Shown: piece after piece, positions 1 to 6,525 of the stretch | How the letters are laid out: each line of letters opens with the position of its first letter | Numbering within the stretch: position 1 is the stretch's first letter | Source of the DNA: Bacillota bacterium | Lineage (GTDB): Bacteria; Bacillota; Clostridia; Acetivibrionales; DSM-2933 | Length of the DNA stretch: 11,369 nucleotides | Assembly: GCA_023430975.1 (NCBI GenBank) | Contig: JAEYYB010000185.1 | Span: 1-11,369, forward strand | Reading direction: 5' to 3' | The notes under the pieces: model-generated | What the model saw: the letters and a program-made list of their open reading frames with translations, nothing else | The model's database searches: none | Told to the model about the DNA's origin: nothing | Translations under genes and position numbers: made by a program

Positions 1-26
1 AAACCACATTCTTTTACCACAGGAGT

Positions 27-118
27 TTGCAAAGGTGAAATCTACTCTGAACGTTATCTTGTATTTGCAAAAGTAAATTCCACTTGAACAAAAATTGGGG
101 TGGATTTTACTTTTGCAA
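27..118. repeat. Three copies of a 19-nt motif; possible end of an IS21-like element
   Basis: Copies lie at 27-45 and 65-83 (direct) and 100-118 (inverted). The consensus is TTGCAAAAGTAAAWTCCAC. Copies 2 and 3 agree at 18 of 19 positions, copies 1 and 3 at 16 of 19, and copies 1 and 2 at 15 of 19. Copies 2 and 3 could also fold as a hairpin with a 16-nt loop. Repeated short motifs near the ends are typical of IS21-family elements. The motif resembles such ends from memory, but no transposase is present, so the family assignment is inference. A frame open from base 1 to the TGA at 85-87 could be a remnant coding end, but it is too short to identify. Confidence 0.4.
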
Positions 119-160
119 TTAAGTACAACGAAAAAAATAAAAAATTTCTTTAAAATTCTA

Positions 161-189
161 TTGACTAAATAGATATTTTCTACTATACT
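161..189 (+). promoter_or_regulatory. Sigma-A-type promoter of the tRNA cluster
   Basis: The -35 box TTGACT is at 161-166 and the -10 box TATACT at 184-189, with a 17-nt spacer. Each box differs from consensus at one base. Transcription would start near 196, about 14 nt before the first tRNA. The surroundings are very AT-rich. Confidence 0.8.
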
Positions 190-209
190 AACACATGTGA
201 CTTTTTTGA

Positions 210-283
210 GGGCCTTTAGCTCAGTTGGTTAGAGCAACCGGCTCATAACCGGTTGGTCCGGGGTTCGAGTCCCTGAAGGCCCA
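210..283 (+). tRNA. tRNA with CAT anticodon, probably tRNA-Ile2 (alternative: elongator Met)
   Basis: This is a 74-nt cloverleaf. The acceptor stem 210-216 pairs with 276-282, the anticodon CAT is at 244-246 in the loop CTCATAA, and the discriminator is A283. CCA is not encoded. A fully paired first base pair (G-C) rules out the initiator tRNA. Acceptor positions 4 and 5 are C-C, paired to G-G, as in bacterial tRNA-Ile2, whose C34 is converted to lysidine by TilS so that it reads AUA. The overall sequence also resembles the Bacillus Ile2 tRNA. Annotation software usually labels such genes Met. Confidence 0.9.
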
Positions 284-343
284 TTTGCTTAATTATATAA
301 GCAATGATATAGGTAGTACCTTTAAAAAGTTAACAGTTAGTTC

Positions 344-419
344 GCCCAGATAGCTCAGTCGGTAGAGCAGTGGACTGAAAATCCACGTGTCGCTGGTTCG
401 ATTCCGGCTCTGGGCACCA
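344..419 (+). tRNA. tRNA-Phe (GAA)
   Basis: This is a 76-nt cloverleaf. The acceptor stem 344-350 pairs with 409-415, the anticodon GAA is at 377-379, and the T-arm has GGTTCGATT. Of the four tRNAs here it is the only one with an encoded 3' CCA (417-419). It lies 60 nt after the CAT tRNA and 3 nt before tRNA-Tyr, so the three are probably cut from one transcript. Confidence 0.97.
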
Positions 420-422
420 TAT

Positions 423-504
423 GGAGGGGTTCCCGAGTGGCCAAAGGGGGCAGACTGTAAATCTGTTGTCGCTGACTTCGATGGTTCGAATCCATCTCCC
501 TCCA
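423..504 (+). tRNA. tRNA-Tyr (GTA)
   Basis: This is an 82-nt class II tRNA with a long variable arm. The acceptor stem 423-429 pairs with 497-503, closed by a G-T wobble. The anticodon GTA is at 457-459 and the discriminator is A504. CCA is not encoded. It is the last gene of the cluster, directly followed by a terminator. Confidence 0.97.
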
Positions 505-507
505 CTA

Positions 508-538
508 AAAAAGATCAGTTCATTGAACTGATCTTTTT
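508..538. terminator. Bidirectional intrinsic terminator between the tRNA cluster and the dockerin gene
   Basis: A 14-bp perfect stem (508-521 with 525-538) is flanked by an A-run on the left and a T-run on the right. It can therefore stop transcription in both directions. It lies 4 nt after tRNA-Tyr on the plus strand and 18 nt past the stop codon of the converging gene at 557. Confidence 0.9.
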
Positions 539-556
539 GCTTTATTATAAATTATA

Positions 557-2071
557 TTAGTTTGTTGATTTTGCCAATATATCGGGATTGTCTACCCAAA
601 TAATGAGGTATGGGTTTTCTGCCTCCTTTTCTTTAAGGCAAATCATAAACTGCTTGTCAAATACCAATTGTTTTGTTTTTACTATAGAAGGTGTTGCCAA
701 TATTAACGCTTCTGAAGCAAGAGACGCACCCCTTTTATTTAGAGTGAATTTTACATTCTGACATGCTTTTGAAATGTTAAATCCAGCTAAAGACTGATTA
801 TTTATGGCATCGTGCAGTTCTTCAAATTCATCATATACTTTCACATCAACTTCAGGTATTCTTAGAGAATCCTTAAACCCTATATCGGATGGCTTGGAAT
901 TCTCTATTCTGTCCGCAACTTTTTCATATGTATTATGAAGAGTTGCATCGGGTTCAACTTTAGCCAATATTATTTCTTCATTTGTATTTTCAGGCAACAA
1001 TTTAACAATAAAATCATCATCGCTTTTGTAATCATACACTTGAACCTGCTTGGAAAGATCCTTATACATATCTGACCCAATGGTGATTCCAAAAGAATTT
1101 ATCTGGGTAGTAGTACCATTTGATCTGAAATTGATAGGAGCTGTGTCTTCAAATACCTTTGCAAACTTCATATTCTTAAGTAAATAAGCATATGATATGT
1201 ATGAACCTGGGCCTATTTTGCCAACAGATGGAGCATCATCTCCAAATTTGCTCTTTAATGCTGTGTTTATTAATTCTACTGTTTCATCCCCAAATCCCGA
1301 CATTGCCACATAACTGTCTTCTGAAATTGAACTTTTCCAATTGATACCTTTATTTAGATAATCCGCCATTGCTGGTTTACCTGATAAAGCAACATCACCA
1401 CCGACGTCTTTTTTCAAAGCATCCCATGCAATTTGGAAAGTGGGACAGAATACTATGTTATCTCCTGCTTTTATATAATAATCCCAATACGGAGTCAGAA
1501 CCGCTTGAGATAAATTACGTAATTCAGGCTTTGTGTAATCACCGGATGTTTTATTAAAGTTTTTTGCAACAATTACAACATCCGACATGTTTACGGCACC
1601 ATCATCGTTTAAATCAACTTCATCGGAATAATTTCCATCACCTCTTAATGTGTTGAAATAACTTGCAAGAATAACCAAATCAGCCATATTTGATGTATTA
1701 TCACTATTTAGGTCACCAGACCACATATTAAGCGGCACTTCCAAAGAACCTATCATCATGTCATTAACAGGACTTATTTCAAAACTCCTTCTAAGGAATT
1801 TGTCTTTTGTGATAATTACTGTTGAATTTTTTCCAGATTCGAAATTACTGGTAAACTCAAAATACCCCACATTGTCAGTGTATGCTTCTATATCAGTCCC
1901 TTTTATAGAAACCTTAAATCCGGAGTTTGAAGTTCCAATGTTATTTTTTACATCAGAAGTAAGATACCCGCATATCTTATATCTTTCCCCCGTGGCTTCA
2001 TCAGCAAAAATGAAATTTGGTATTGCTGCAATTAATGCAAAAAACATAAGATAAACTAAAACTTTTTTCAT
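557..2071 (-). CDS. Secreted protein: X module, type II dockerin, serpin-like domain
   Basis: The 504-residue product has a Sec signal peptide (about 1-23, cleavage near A23). Residues about 31-115 resemble the X module next to the CipA dockerin (YKxxGY, GFKVxIxGT, TDxxGYFE, then MWxGD). Residues 119-173 are a dockerin with two calcium loops, D120-x-N122-x-D124 with D131 and D153-x-N155-x-D157 with D164. The X-dockerin pairing and wording match type II dockerins, which bind cohesins of cell-surface anchors. Residues about 185-500 follow the serpin order: NIVFCP near 205, YLLKNMKFAKVFE near 296, LRIPEVDVKV near 403, a loop near 446-468, then FDKQF and IIWVDNP. The hinge before the loop lacks the run of small residues seen in inhibitory serpins, so protease inhibition is uncertain. 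An ATG start follows the Shine-Dalgarno AGGAGGGG (2080-2087). The dockerin sits internally rather than at an end. Confidence 0.85.
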   Translation of the reverse strand: MKKVLVYLMFFALIAAIPNFIFADEATGERYKICGYLTSDVKNNIGTSNSGFKVSIKGTDIEAYTDNVGYFEFTSNFESGKNSTVIITKDKFLRRSFEISPVNDMMIGSLEVPLNMWSGDLNSDNTSNMADLVILASYFNTLRGDGNYSDEVDLNDDGAVNMSDVVIVAKNFNKTSGDYTKPELRNLSQAVLTPYWDYYIKAGDNIVFCPTFQIAWDALKKDVGGDVALSGKPAMADYLNKGINWKSSISEDSYVAMSGFGDETVELINTALKSKFGDDAPSVGKIGPGSYISYAYLLKNMKFAKVFEDTAPINFRSNGTTTQINSFGITIGSDMYKDLSKQVQVYDYKSDDDFIVKLLPENTNEEIILAKVEPDATLHNTYEKVADRIENSKPSDIGFKDSLRIPEVDVKVYDEFEELHDAINNQSLAGFNISKACQNVKFTLNKRGASLASEALILATPSIVKTKQLVFDKQFMICLKEKEAENPYLIIWVDNPDILAKSTN

Positions 2072-2086
2072 GACTGTAACCCCTCC

Positions 2087-2146
2087 TATAAAATAATAAT
2101 GAAATGAAAAGTATTCTCTTGCCTTTCATTTCATTATTATTTTATA
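2087..2146. repeat. Perfect 23-bp inverted repeat over the dockerin gene promoter
   Basis: Arm 2087-2109 is the exact reverse complement of arm 2124-2146, with a 14-nt spacer. The right arm contains the -10 box (2139-2144) and the predicted transcription start (near 2132). The left arm touches the Shine-Dalgarno sequence (2080-2087). Because the start falls within the right arm, only about 9 bp could pair in RNA. A DNA operator or cruciform is therefore more likely than an RNA hairpin. There is no T-run in the minus direction. Confidence 0.85.
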
Positions 2147-2167
2147 TCAAAATGCCTTTTTCGTCAA
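2139..2167 (-). promoter_or_regulatory. Promoter of the X-dockerin-serpin-like gene
   Basis: On the minus strand the -35 box TTGACG (2162-2167) and the -10 box TAAAAT (2139-2144) are separated by 17 nt. Each differs from the sigma-A consensus at one base. The -10 box lies in one arm of the 23-bp inverted repeat, which suggests control by a symmetric DNA-binding protein. Confidence 0.7.
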
Positions 2168-2276
2168 TCATGTTTTACTTAAAATCTTAATTTACAGTTT
2201 ATCTTGTAATTTATATGTGCCATTTTATTCAAAAACAATATCATAATCAGAAATCCAACATATGAGGGTCTAGACA

Positions 2277-2312
2277 TAATAAAGCTGCTCCAATCAATTC
2301 GTCAGAGCAGCT
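2277..2312 (-). terminator. Terminator of murD
   Basis: An 8-bp stem (2283-2290 with 2305-2312, GAGCAGCT type) has a 14-nt loop and lies 13 nt past the murD stop. It is followed on the minus strand by a short, interrupted T-run (TTTATTAT). It separates murD from the dockerin gene, which has its own promoter. Confidence 0.65.
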
Positions 2313-2325
2313 GGGAAATTCCGTT

Positions 2326-3720
2326 CTACAGGCCATTTACAATATCTTTAAACATATCACCACGCTCTGCAAAATTCTTGAACATATCAAAACTTGCACT
2401 TGCAGGCGATAATATTACTATATCTCCGCTTTTCGCATTTTTGCGAGCTGAATCAACAGCATCCTTCAGGGTTTCGCTGTATGTAACCGGTATGTCACTG
2501 CCTTTACCTGTTCTTTCTATCTCATCTTTAAGTGCCTTGTCAATCTTCTTACCTGTCTGGCCAATAAGTACGAGACTCTTTACCTTATCTGCAATTACTT
2601 CCCCCATAACATCATATGGGATTTTTTTGTCATAGCCCCCTGCAATAAGAATAACCTTTTGCTTGAAGGAGTTAAGCCCTGCAATGGTTCTTGTAGGGCT
2701 TGACGCAATAGAATCGTTATAAAACTTTATTCCATCAATCTCTCTTACAAGTTCTATCCTGTGCTCCACTCCAGTAAATGTTGTTGCAACCCGTTTCATC
2801 ACCGAAGGCTCAACATCATCAATAACAGCTGCTATAGCAGCCAGATAGTTTTCTATGTTATGAACTCCCGGTATAACAATCTCTTCAGCTTCTACAATAG
2901 TTGTGTCAGCTCCATTCTTTCTATAAACAAGCTTGCCATCTTTTAGCAAAGCACCGCTATCCAACTCATTAACCCTGCTGAAATAAACAATCTTCCCTTT
3001 TGCTTCGCTATTAAGATTCCTTGTAATTTCGTTATCAAAGTTTATAATAAGCTTATCCTTTTCGCTCTGGTAATTGAATATATTTTTCTTTGCATCCACA
3101 TACTCTTCCATTGATTTATGAACATCCAGATGATTAGGTGAAATATTTGTTATGACAGCTATGTCAGGACTGCTCTTCATTGTATGAAGCTGAAAACTGC
3201 TAAGCTCCAACACCACCTTGTGATTTTCTTCAATCTCTTCAATGCGATCAAGCAATGGATTGCCTATATTCCCTCCAAGCCAGCATTTATAACCCTGCTC
3301 TACAAGGAATTTATGTATGAGGGTTGTTGTTGTAGTTTTCCCATCACTTCCAGTAATCGCATAAATAGTTGCTGGACACAGTTCAAAAAACACCTCCATT
3401 TCTGAGGTTATTTCCGCACCCTCTTCCGAAGCCTTTAAAAGCTCAGGTAAGTCAAATCTCATACCTGGGGTCCTAAAAACCACATCAAACCCTTTAAGGC
3501 TTGACAAATAGTTTTCTCCCAGGCTAAATTTAACTCCTAATTCTTCAAGTTCATTTACAACGCTTCCTAATTTTAATTTATCTGCCTTATCAAATGCTGT
3601 TATATCAACACCCATTGATGAAAGGTATTTAATCAGTGGTACATTGCTGACACCTATACCTAACACAGCGACTTTTTTATTTCTTATGTATTTTTTATAT
3701 TCCTGCAATTTATTGTTCAA
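2326..3720 (-). CDS. murD: UDP-N-acetylmuramoyl-L-alanine--D-glutamate ligase
   Basis: This cytoplasmic Mur ligase adds D-glutamate to UDP-MurNAc-L-Ala with ATP, an early step in peptidoglycan synthesis. It has 464 residues, normal for MurD. Residues 1-110 form the UDP-binding Rossmann domain (VLGIGVSN). The ATP loop GSDGKTTT is near 124-131, ELSSFQL near 172, SPNHLDVH near 194 and GVEHRIE near 317. The C-terminal domain has LSPASASFDMF. The segment near 335-344 reads NDSIASSPTR where most MurD proteins have NDSKATN, so a lysine that contacts D-glutamate in E. coli MurD appears replaced by isoleucine. The start is TTG, supported by AGGAGG (3729-3734) 8 nt upstream. It stands alone, outside any division and cell-wall cluster, and may be a second MurD copy. 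Confidence 0.93.
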   Translation of the reverse strand: MNNKLQEYKKYIRNKKVAVLGIGVSNVPLIKYLSSMGVDITAFDKADKLKLGSVVNELEELGVKFSLGENYLSSLKGFDVVFRTPGMRFDLPELLKASEEGAEITSEMEVFFELCPATIYAITGSDGKTTTTTLIHKFLVEQGYKCWLGGNIGNPLLDRIEEIEENHKVVLELSSFQLHTMKSSPDIAVITNISPNHLDVHKSMEEYVDAKKNIFNYQSEKDKLIINFDNEITRNLNSEAKGKIVYFSRVNELDSGALLKDGKLVYRKNGADTTIVEAEEIVIPGVHNIENYLAAIAAVIDDVEPSVMKRVATTFTGVEHRIELVREIDGIKFYNDSIASSPTRTIAGLNSFKQKVILIAGGYDKKIPYDVMGEVIADKVKSLVLIGQTGKKIDKALKDEIERTGKGSDIPVTYSETLKDAVDSARKNAKSGDIVILSPASASFDMFKNFAERGDMFKDIVNGL

Positions 3721-3828
3721 AATTGATTCCTCCTGATACCTTTATTCCACCACACCTATATATTATTCCAAACATATACAATTCTATTAATGAATTAATG
3801 CTTAATTGTAATAACTCTTTTCACAAAA

Positions 3829-4368
3829 CTAGATTTCCCTTCTTTTTTTCATATACTTGAATTGCATCAAGGTTTTCTCCCACTTTCTTTCCCACTTCTG
3901 CGAACCAAGCATCTTTGCAAACTCAATGCATTGATTGAGAAACTCTTCCTCTTTTTTAACGTTATTTACCGCAAGCCTTTCTTTAATGGAAATAAATGTG
4001 CCATATTTATCATATACTATGATGTTTTCTTTGCAAATCATGTATAAAAGCGTTCCGGTAACCTTATCGGAATATAAAATATCTTCAAATATTTCAGGAG
4101 TATATACAATTATTTTCACCAGCAAAAGCTTCTCTTTCAATAGCTGTATCCTCAGACTATCCTGCAGTTTTACAAATGTGCTGAGGGATGTATTATTATT
4201 GACAAGAACAATAAATTCGTAGTCATTTTGTGAATTTCTATCCCCCCTTGCCCTTGAACCATACAAAACAATACTCATAATCTCTACTCCAAGATTATTC
4301 ACACAAGCTTCCAATATAGCATCTACCCTATTAATAATCCTGTCATTTTCCAACCAATCGACTCTCAT
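3829..4368 (-). CDS. Orphan nucleotidyltransferase-fold protein (MNT/Pol-beta type)
   Basis: The 179-residue protein starts with a minimal nucleotidyltransferase domain. It has GSRARGD (37-43) followed by D49-Y-E51, which fits the G-S-x-D/E-x-D/E nucleotide- and metal-binding signature of the Pol-beta superfamily. The third acidic residue, normally in a strand ahead of a hydrophobic VxYT run, appears to be K85 in VKIIVYT, so catalysis is doubtful. The C-terminal 40 residues are helical and basic. No HEPN partner gene lies beside it, so a HEPN/MNT toxin-antitoxin pair is not supported. I chose the ATG at 4368 because GGGGGAA (4372-4378) precedes it. A TTG at 4380 is in frame but has no ribosome binding site. 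It diverges from tRNA-Leu. The substrate is unknown. Confidence 0.8.
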   Translation of the reverse strand: MRVDWLENDRIINRVDAILEACVNNLGVEIMSIVLYGSRARGDRNSQNDYEFIVLVNNNTSLSTFVKLQDSLRIQLLKEKLLLVKIIVYTPEIFEDILYSDKVTGTLLYMICKENIIVYDKYGTFISIKERLAVNNVKKEEEFLNQCIEFAKMLGSQKWERKWEKTLMQFKYMKKRREI

Positions 4369-4399
4369 CTGTTCCCCCAAAAAAAATTAAAATTTACAC

Positions 4400-4428
4400 T
4401 TGCTTTTTTTTTATATATTTAGTACAAT
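4400..4428 (+). promoter_or_regulatory. Promoter of tRNA-Leu
   Basis: The -35 box TTGCTT (4400-4405) and the -10 box TACAAT (4423-4428) have a 17-nt spacer of mostly T. Transcription would start near 4435, about 11 nt before the tRNA. Confidence 0.7.
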
Positions 4429-4445
4429 AGGTGTGCGTTAATTTT

Positions 4446-4529
4446 GCGAGAGTGGCGGAATTGGCAGACGCGCTAGATTCAGGTTCTAGTGGCCGCAAGG
4501 TTGTGTGGGTTCAAGTCCCGTCTCTCGCA
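4446..4529 (+). tRNA. tRNA-Leu (CAG)
   Basis: This is an 84-nt class II tRNA with a long variable arm. The acceptor stem 4446-4452 pairs with 4522-4528. The anticodon CAG (4480-4482) sits in a stem CTAGA/TCTAG, and the discriminator is A4529. CCA is not encoded. It is a single-gene unit with its own promoter and terminator, reading CUG codons. Confidence 0.97.
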
Positions 4530-4542
4530 CTAGTTAATCAAA

Positions 4543-4580
4543 TGGTTTCAAAGGTTTATATCTTTGAAACTATTTTTTAT
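4543..4580 (+). terminator. Terminator of tRNA-Leu
   Basis: A 9-bp stem (4545-4553 with 4562-4570, GTTTCAAAG) is extended by a G-T and a T-A pair, has an 8-nt loop, and is followed by TATTTTTTATT. It starts 14 nt past the tRNA. Confidence 0.85.
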
Positions 4581-4976
4581 TTATTTTTTTACTCATTTTT
4601 GTCATAAATTAGTTATTTTTTCTATAATATTATTATATTACTCATAAGTTGATATCTCAATTTTTTTTATTATTTTTCTGTAAGATTATTAACACTTTTC
4701 ATAAATATCATTTGTTGCATTGTTAATATTTCCCATCTTTTGAGTATACACTTACTTAGTCTTCCCTAGAATAAAGCCATTTCAATCAATAATTTCCTCT
4801 ATGTTTTGGACTGATTTATTATTACACAAATTATTTTGAACGTCAACATTTAACAATTATTTTCTATGGAATATATGATGTCACAAATAATTGGGTGTTG
4901 CCCTCCTACTTTTAAGTAGTTTTGCAACACCCGCTCAAATGCCATAGCAATTTTTAAATAGACATTATTAATATGT
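4581..4976. other. Gene-free AT-rich stretch between tRNA-Leu and cheR
   Basis: About 400 nt with no credible coding frame on either strand, many T-runs and no recognisable RNA gene. The only clear structure is the hairpin at 4893-4932. A weak promoter-like pair on the plus strand (TTGGAC at 4806-4811 with an AT-rich -10 region near 4830) is not convincing. Confidence 0.6.
4893..4932 (-). terminator. Stacked hairpin downstream of cheR, possible terminator
   Basis: The outer stem is 9 bp, GGGTGTTGC (4893-4901) with GCAACACCC (4924-4932). Inside it is a second 5-bp stem, CTACT (4906-4910) with AGTAG (4915-4919). On the minus strand it lies 44 nt past the cheR stop, but the following sequence (AATTATTTG) is a poor T-run. 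It could be a weak terminator, an mRNA 3' stabiliser or part of a small RNA. Confidence 0.5.
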
Positions 4977-5759
4977 TTACTTGTTAGGATTATCCTTTAC
5001 ATAAAAGAATGTTTTTAAAGACTTTAGATTGAATTTATTTGACATGATAATCTGCTCGGTGCTTCCCACAAAGAGAACGCCATGAGGCTTTAAGGAAGCG
5101 TTAAACTTATTATAAATATCACATTTTGCTTCTTCTGTAAAATAGATTAAAACATTTCTGCATACTATCAAATCCACGTCTCCCGGATAGGGATCCTTTA
5201 ATAAATTGTGATGCTTAAATTCTACACATCTTTTTACACTGTCCTTTATTTGGTAGGTCTCTCCATTATCAATAAAATGTTCTTTTAAATAGATTTTAGG
5301 TAACCCAGTAAGGCTTTTCGCTGAATAAATACCAGATTGGGCTTTATTTAAAATCTCCTTGTCAATATCTGTGGCTATTACTCTTATTTCATTCAATGGC
5401 ATAAAGTTATTAAGTATCATTACAAGAGTATATGGCTCATCTCCTGTTGAACATGCTGCACTCCATACTCTGAGCCTCCTGTTGGTGTTTAGAATCATCG
5501 GCAGTATATCATTTTTCAGGACCTCCCATTGCTCAGGGTTTCTATAAAATTCCGATACATTAATAGTCAGATAGTTAATGAACTCATTGTACATGTCATT
5601 TTTAACCTTAATAGCTTCTAAATAGCTTTCATAAGGTTCCATCCCATACTTCCTTATTAAAGCCTCAATTCGTCTTTTCATCTGCTTTTCCTTATAGCAT
5701 GACAGGTCAATGCCAGACAGTTTATATACCTCACCTTTAAACCATTCATAATCTTTCAT
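4977..5759 (-). CDS. cheR: CheR-type chemotaxis protein methyltransferase
   Basis: The enzyme transfers methyl groups from S-adenosylmethionine to glutamates of chemoreceptors, setting their adaptation state in the cytoplasm. It has 260 residues, usual for a single-domain CheR. Residues 1-75 are the helical N-terminal domain with an NVSEFYRNP segment near 67-75. The SAM-binding motif WSAACSTGDEPYTL is at 99-112, ATDID at 129-133, CRNVLIYF at 200-207 and GSTE at 232-235. There is no C-terminal TPR extension. The ATG start follows purine-rich AAGGAGAAAGGGA. The start lies 37 nt past the ndk stop with no terminator between them, so the two are probably co-transcribed. No other chemotaxis gene is in the window, so its receptor partners are encoded elsewhere. 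Confidence 0.92.
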   Translation of the reverse strand: MKDYEWFKGEVYKLSGIDLSCYKEKQMKRRIEALIRKYGMEPYESYLEAIKVKNDMYNEFINYLTINVSEFYRNPEQWEVLKNDILPMILNTNRRLRVWSAACSTGDEPYTLVMILNNFMPLNEIRVIATDIDKEILNKAQSGIYSAKSLTGLPKIYLKEHFIDNGETYQIKDSVKRCVEFKHHNLLKDPYPGDVDLIVCRNVLIYFTEEAKCDIYNKFNASLKPHGVLFVGSTEQIIMSNKFNLKSLKTFFYVKDNPNK

Positions 5760-5796
5760 ATCTATCTTCCCTTTCTCCTTGGATATAAATACTACG

Positions 5797-6204
5797 TTAG
5801 GTTTCCTGCCCGAAAAACCTTATTATTTCTTTTTCGGCACTTTCCACAGAGTCAGATGCATGGATAAGGTTCATAAACCTATGATAGCCAAAATCCCCCC
5901 GAATAGTCCCCGGGCTGGATTCGATGCTGCTGGTTTTGCCAATCATATTTCTTACTATCTTAATGACATTCTCTCCCTCAAGTATCATTATTACAACTTC
6001 TCCCATAGTTATATAATCTATCATGTCATCAAAAAACGGCATTTCACTTATATGGGAGTAATGCTCCTCGGCCTTTTCCCTGCTAATTTTGGTCATTTTC
6101 ATGTCAATAATCTTAAAATTTCTTTTCTCAAATCTTGTAATTATTTCTCCAATAAGCTTTCTTTCTACTGCGTCAGGTTTTAAAATAACAAGTGTACGCT
6201 CCAT
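5797..6204 (-). CDS. ndk: Nucleoside diphosphate kinase
   Basis: The enzyme moves the gamma-phosphate of ATP to nucleoside diphosphates through a phosphohistidine, balancing NTP and dNTP pools. The 135 residues match the family's usual length. Visible motifs are LKPDAV (8-13, with K9), SSPGTIRGDF (96-105) and NLIHASDSVESAEKEI (112-127), in which H115 is the phosphorylated histidine. The middle (YITMGEVVIM) departs from the common SGPVVAM wording. The residue before N112 is methionine instead of the usual arginine, with an arginine two positions earlier (HRFMN). The ATG start has AAGGGG 11 nt upstream. An overlapping out-of-frame ATG ten bases earlier is not used. It is the first gene of an ndk-cheR pair. 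Confidence 0.94.
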   Translation of the reverse strand: MERTLVILKPDAVERKLIGEIITRFEKRNFKIIDMKMTKISREKAEEHYSHISEMPFFDDMIDYITMGEVVIMILEGENVIKIVRNMIGKTSSIESSPGTIRGDFGYHRFMNLIHASDSVESAEKEIIRFFGQET

Positions 6205-6525
6205 GTTCTACCATGCCCCTTATATTTTTTACAACTTCTAAAAGTTTATGATTATACAAATTCTATTATATATACTTTATCATATTTATAATTTTTATGG
6301 GTGTAATAACCTTTTTTCAATAAATAAAGCTTCATATTCATTTATCGGTCAAAATTAGCAAAGTATTAAGATACAAATCATCTATATTAAAAGTGATAAA
6401 TTTTAAAAAACCTTATTTGATATCGTGAGAAATTGCGGCATTGGATGCACAGAATTTCCCAGGACATAAAAAATATCCATACAGCCTTAAGCCATATAGA
6501 TATTTTTAAAATTTTATTGATTTTA
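6205..6525. other. Gene-free stretch between ispH-rpsA and ndk
   Basis: About 320 nt without a credible coding frame. It holds the terminator of ispH-rpsA (6468-6507) and the region upstream of ndk. On the minus strand a perfect -10 box TATAAT (6251-6256) precedes ndk by about 47 nt, but the -35 region (TAAAGT, 6274-6279) is poor. I see nothing else firm. Confidence 0.55.
6468..6507 (-). terminator. Terminator of the hutP-aroH-cmk-ispH/rpsA operon
   Basis: A 17-bp stem with three G-T wobbles pairs 6469-6485 with 6491-6507 around a 5-nt loop. On the minus strand it ends in a run of six T. It starts 18 nt past the stop codon of ispH-rpsA. Confidence 0.8.

Noticed and set aside
1..87. A frame open from the first base to a TGA at 85-87
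   Set aside because: Only 28 codons are visible and they overlap the repeated motif; no protein family can be named.
293..505. A 70-codon open frame on the minus strand
   Set aside because: It runs antisense through tRNA-Phe and tRNA-Tyr, which are certain from their cloverleaves.
3777..3810. Imperfect inverted repeat between murD and the nucleotidyltransferase gene
   Set aside because: Seven outer pairs and an AT-only inner dyad with no T-run; likely chance in sequence this AT-rich.
3829..4368. HEPN/MNT toxin-antitoxin module
   Set aside because: The nucleotidyltransferase gene has murD on one side and a tRNA on the other; no HEPN gene is present.
5779..6183. A 134-codon open frame on the plus strand
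   Set aside because: It is antisense to ndk, which has a full set of catalytic motifs; the translated product resembles nothing.
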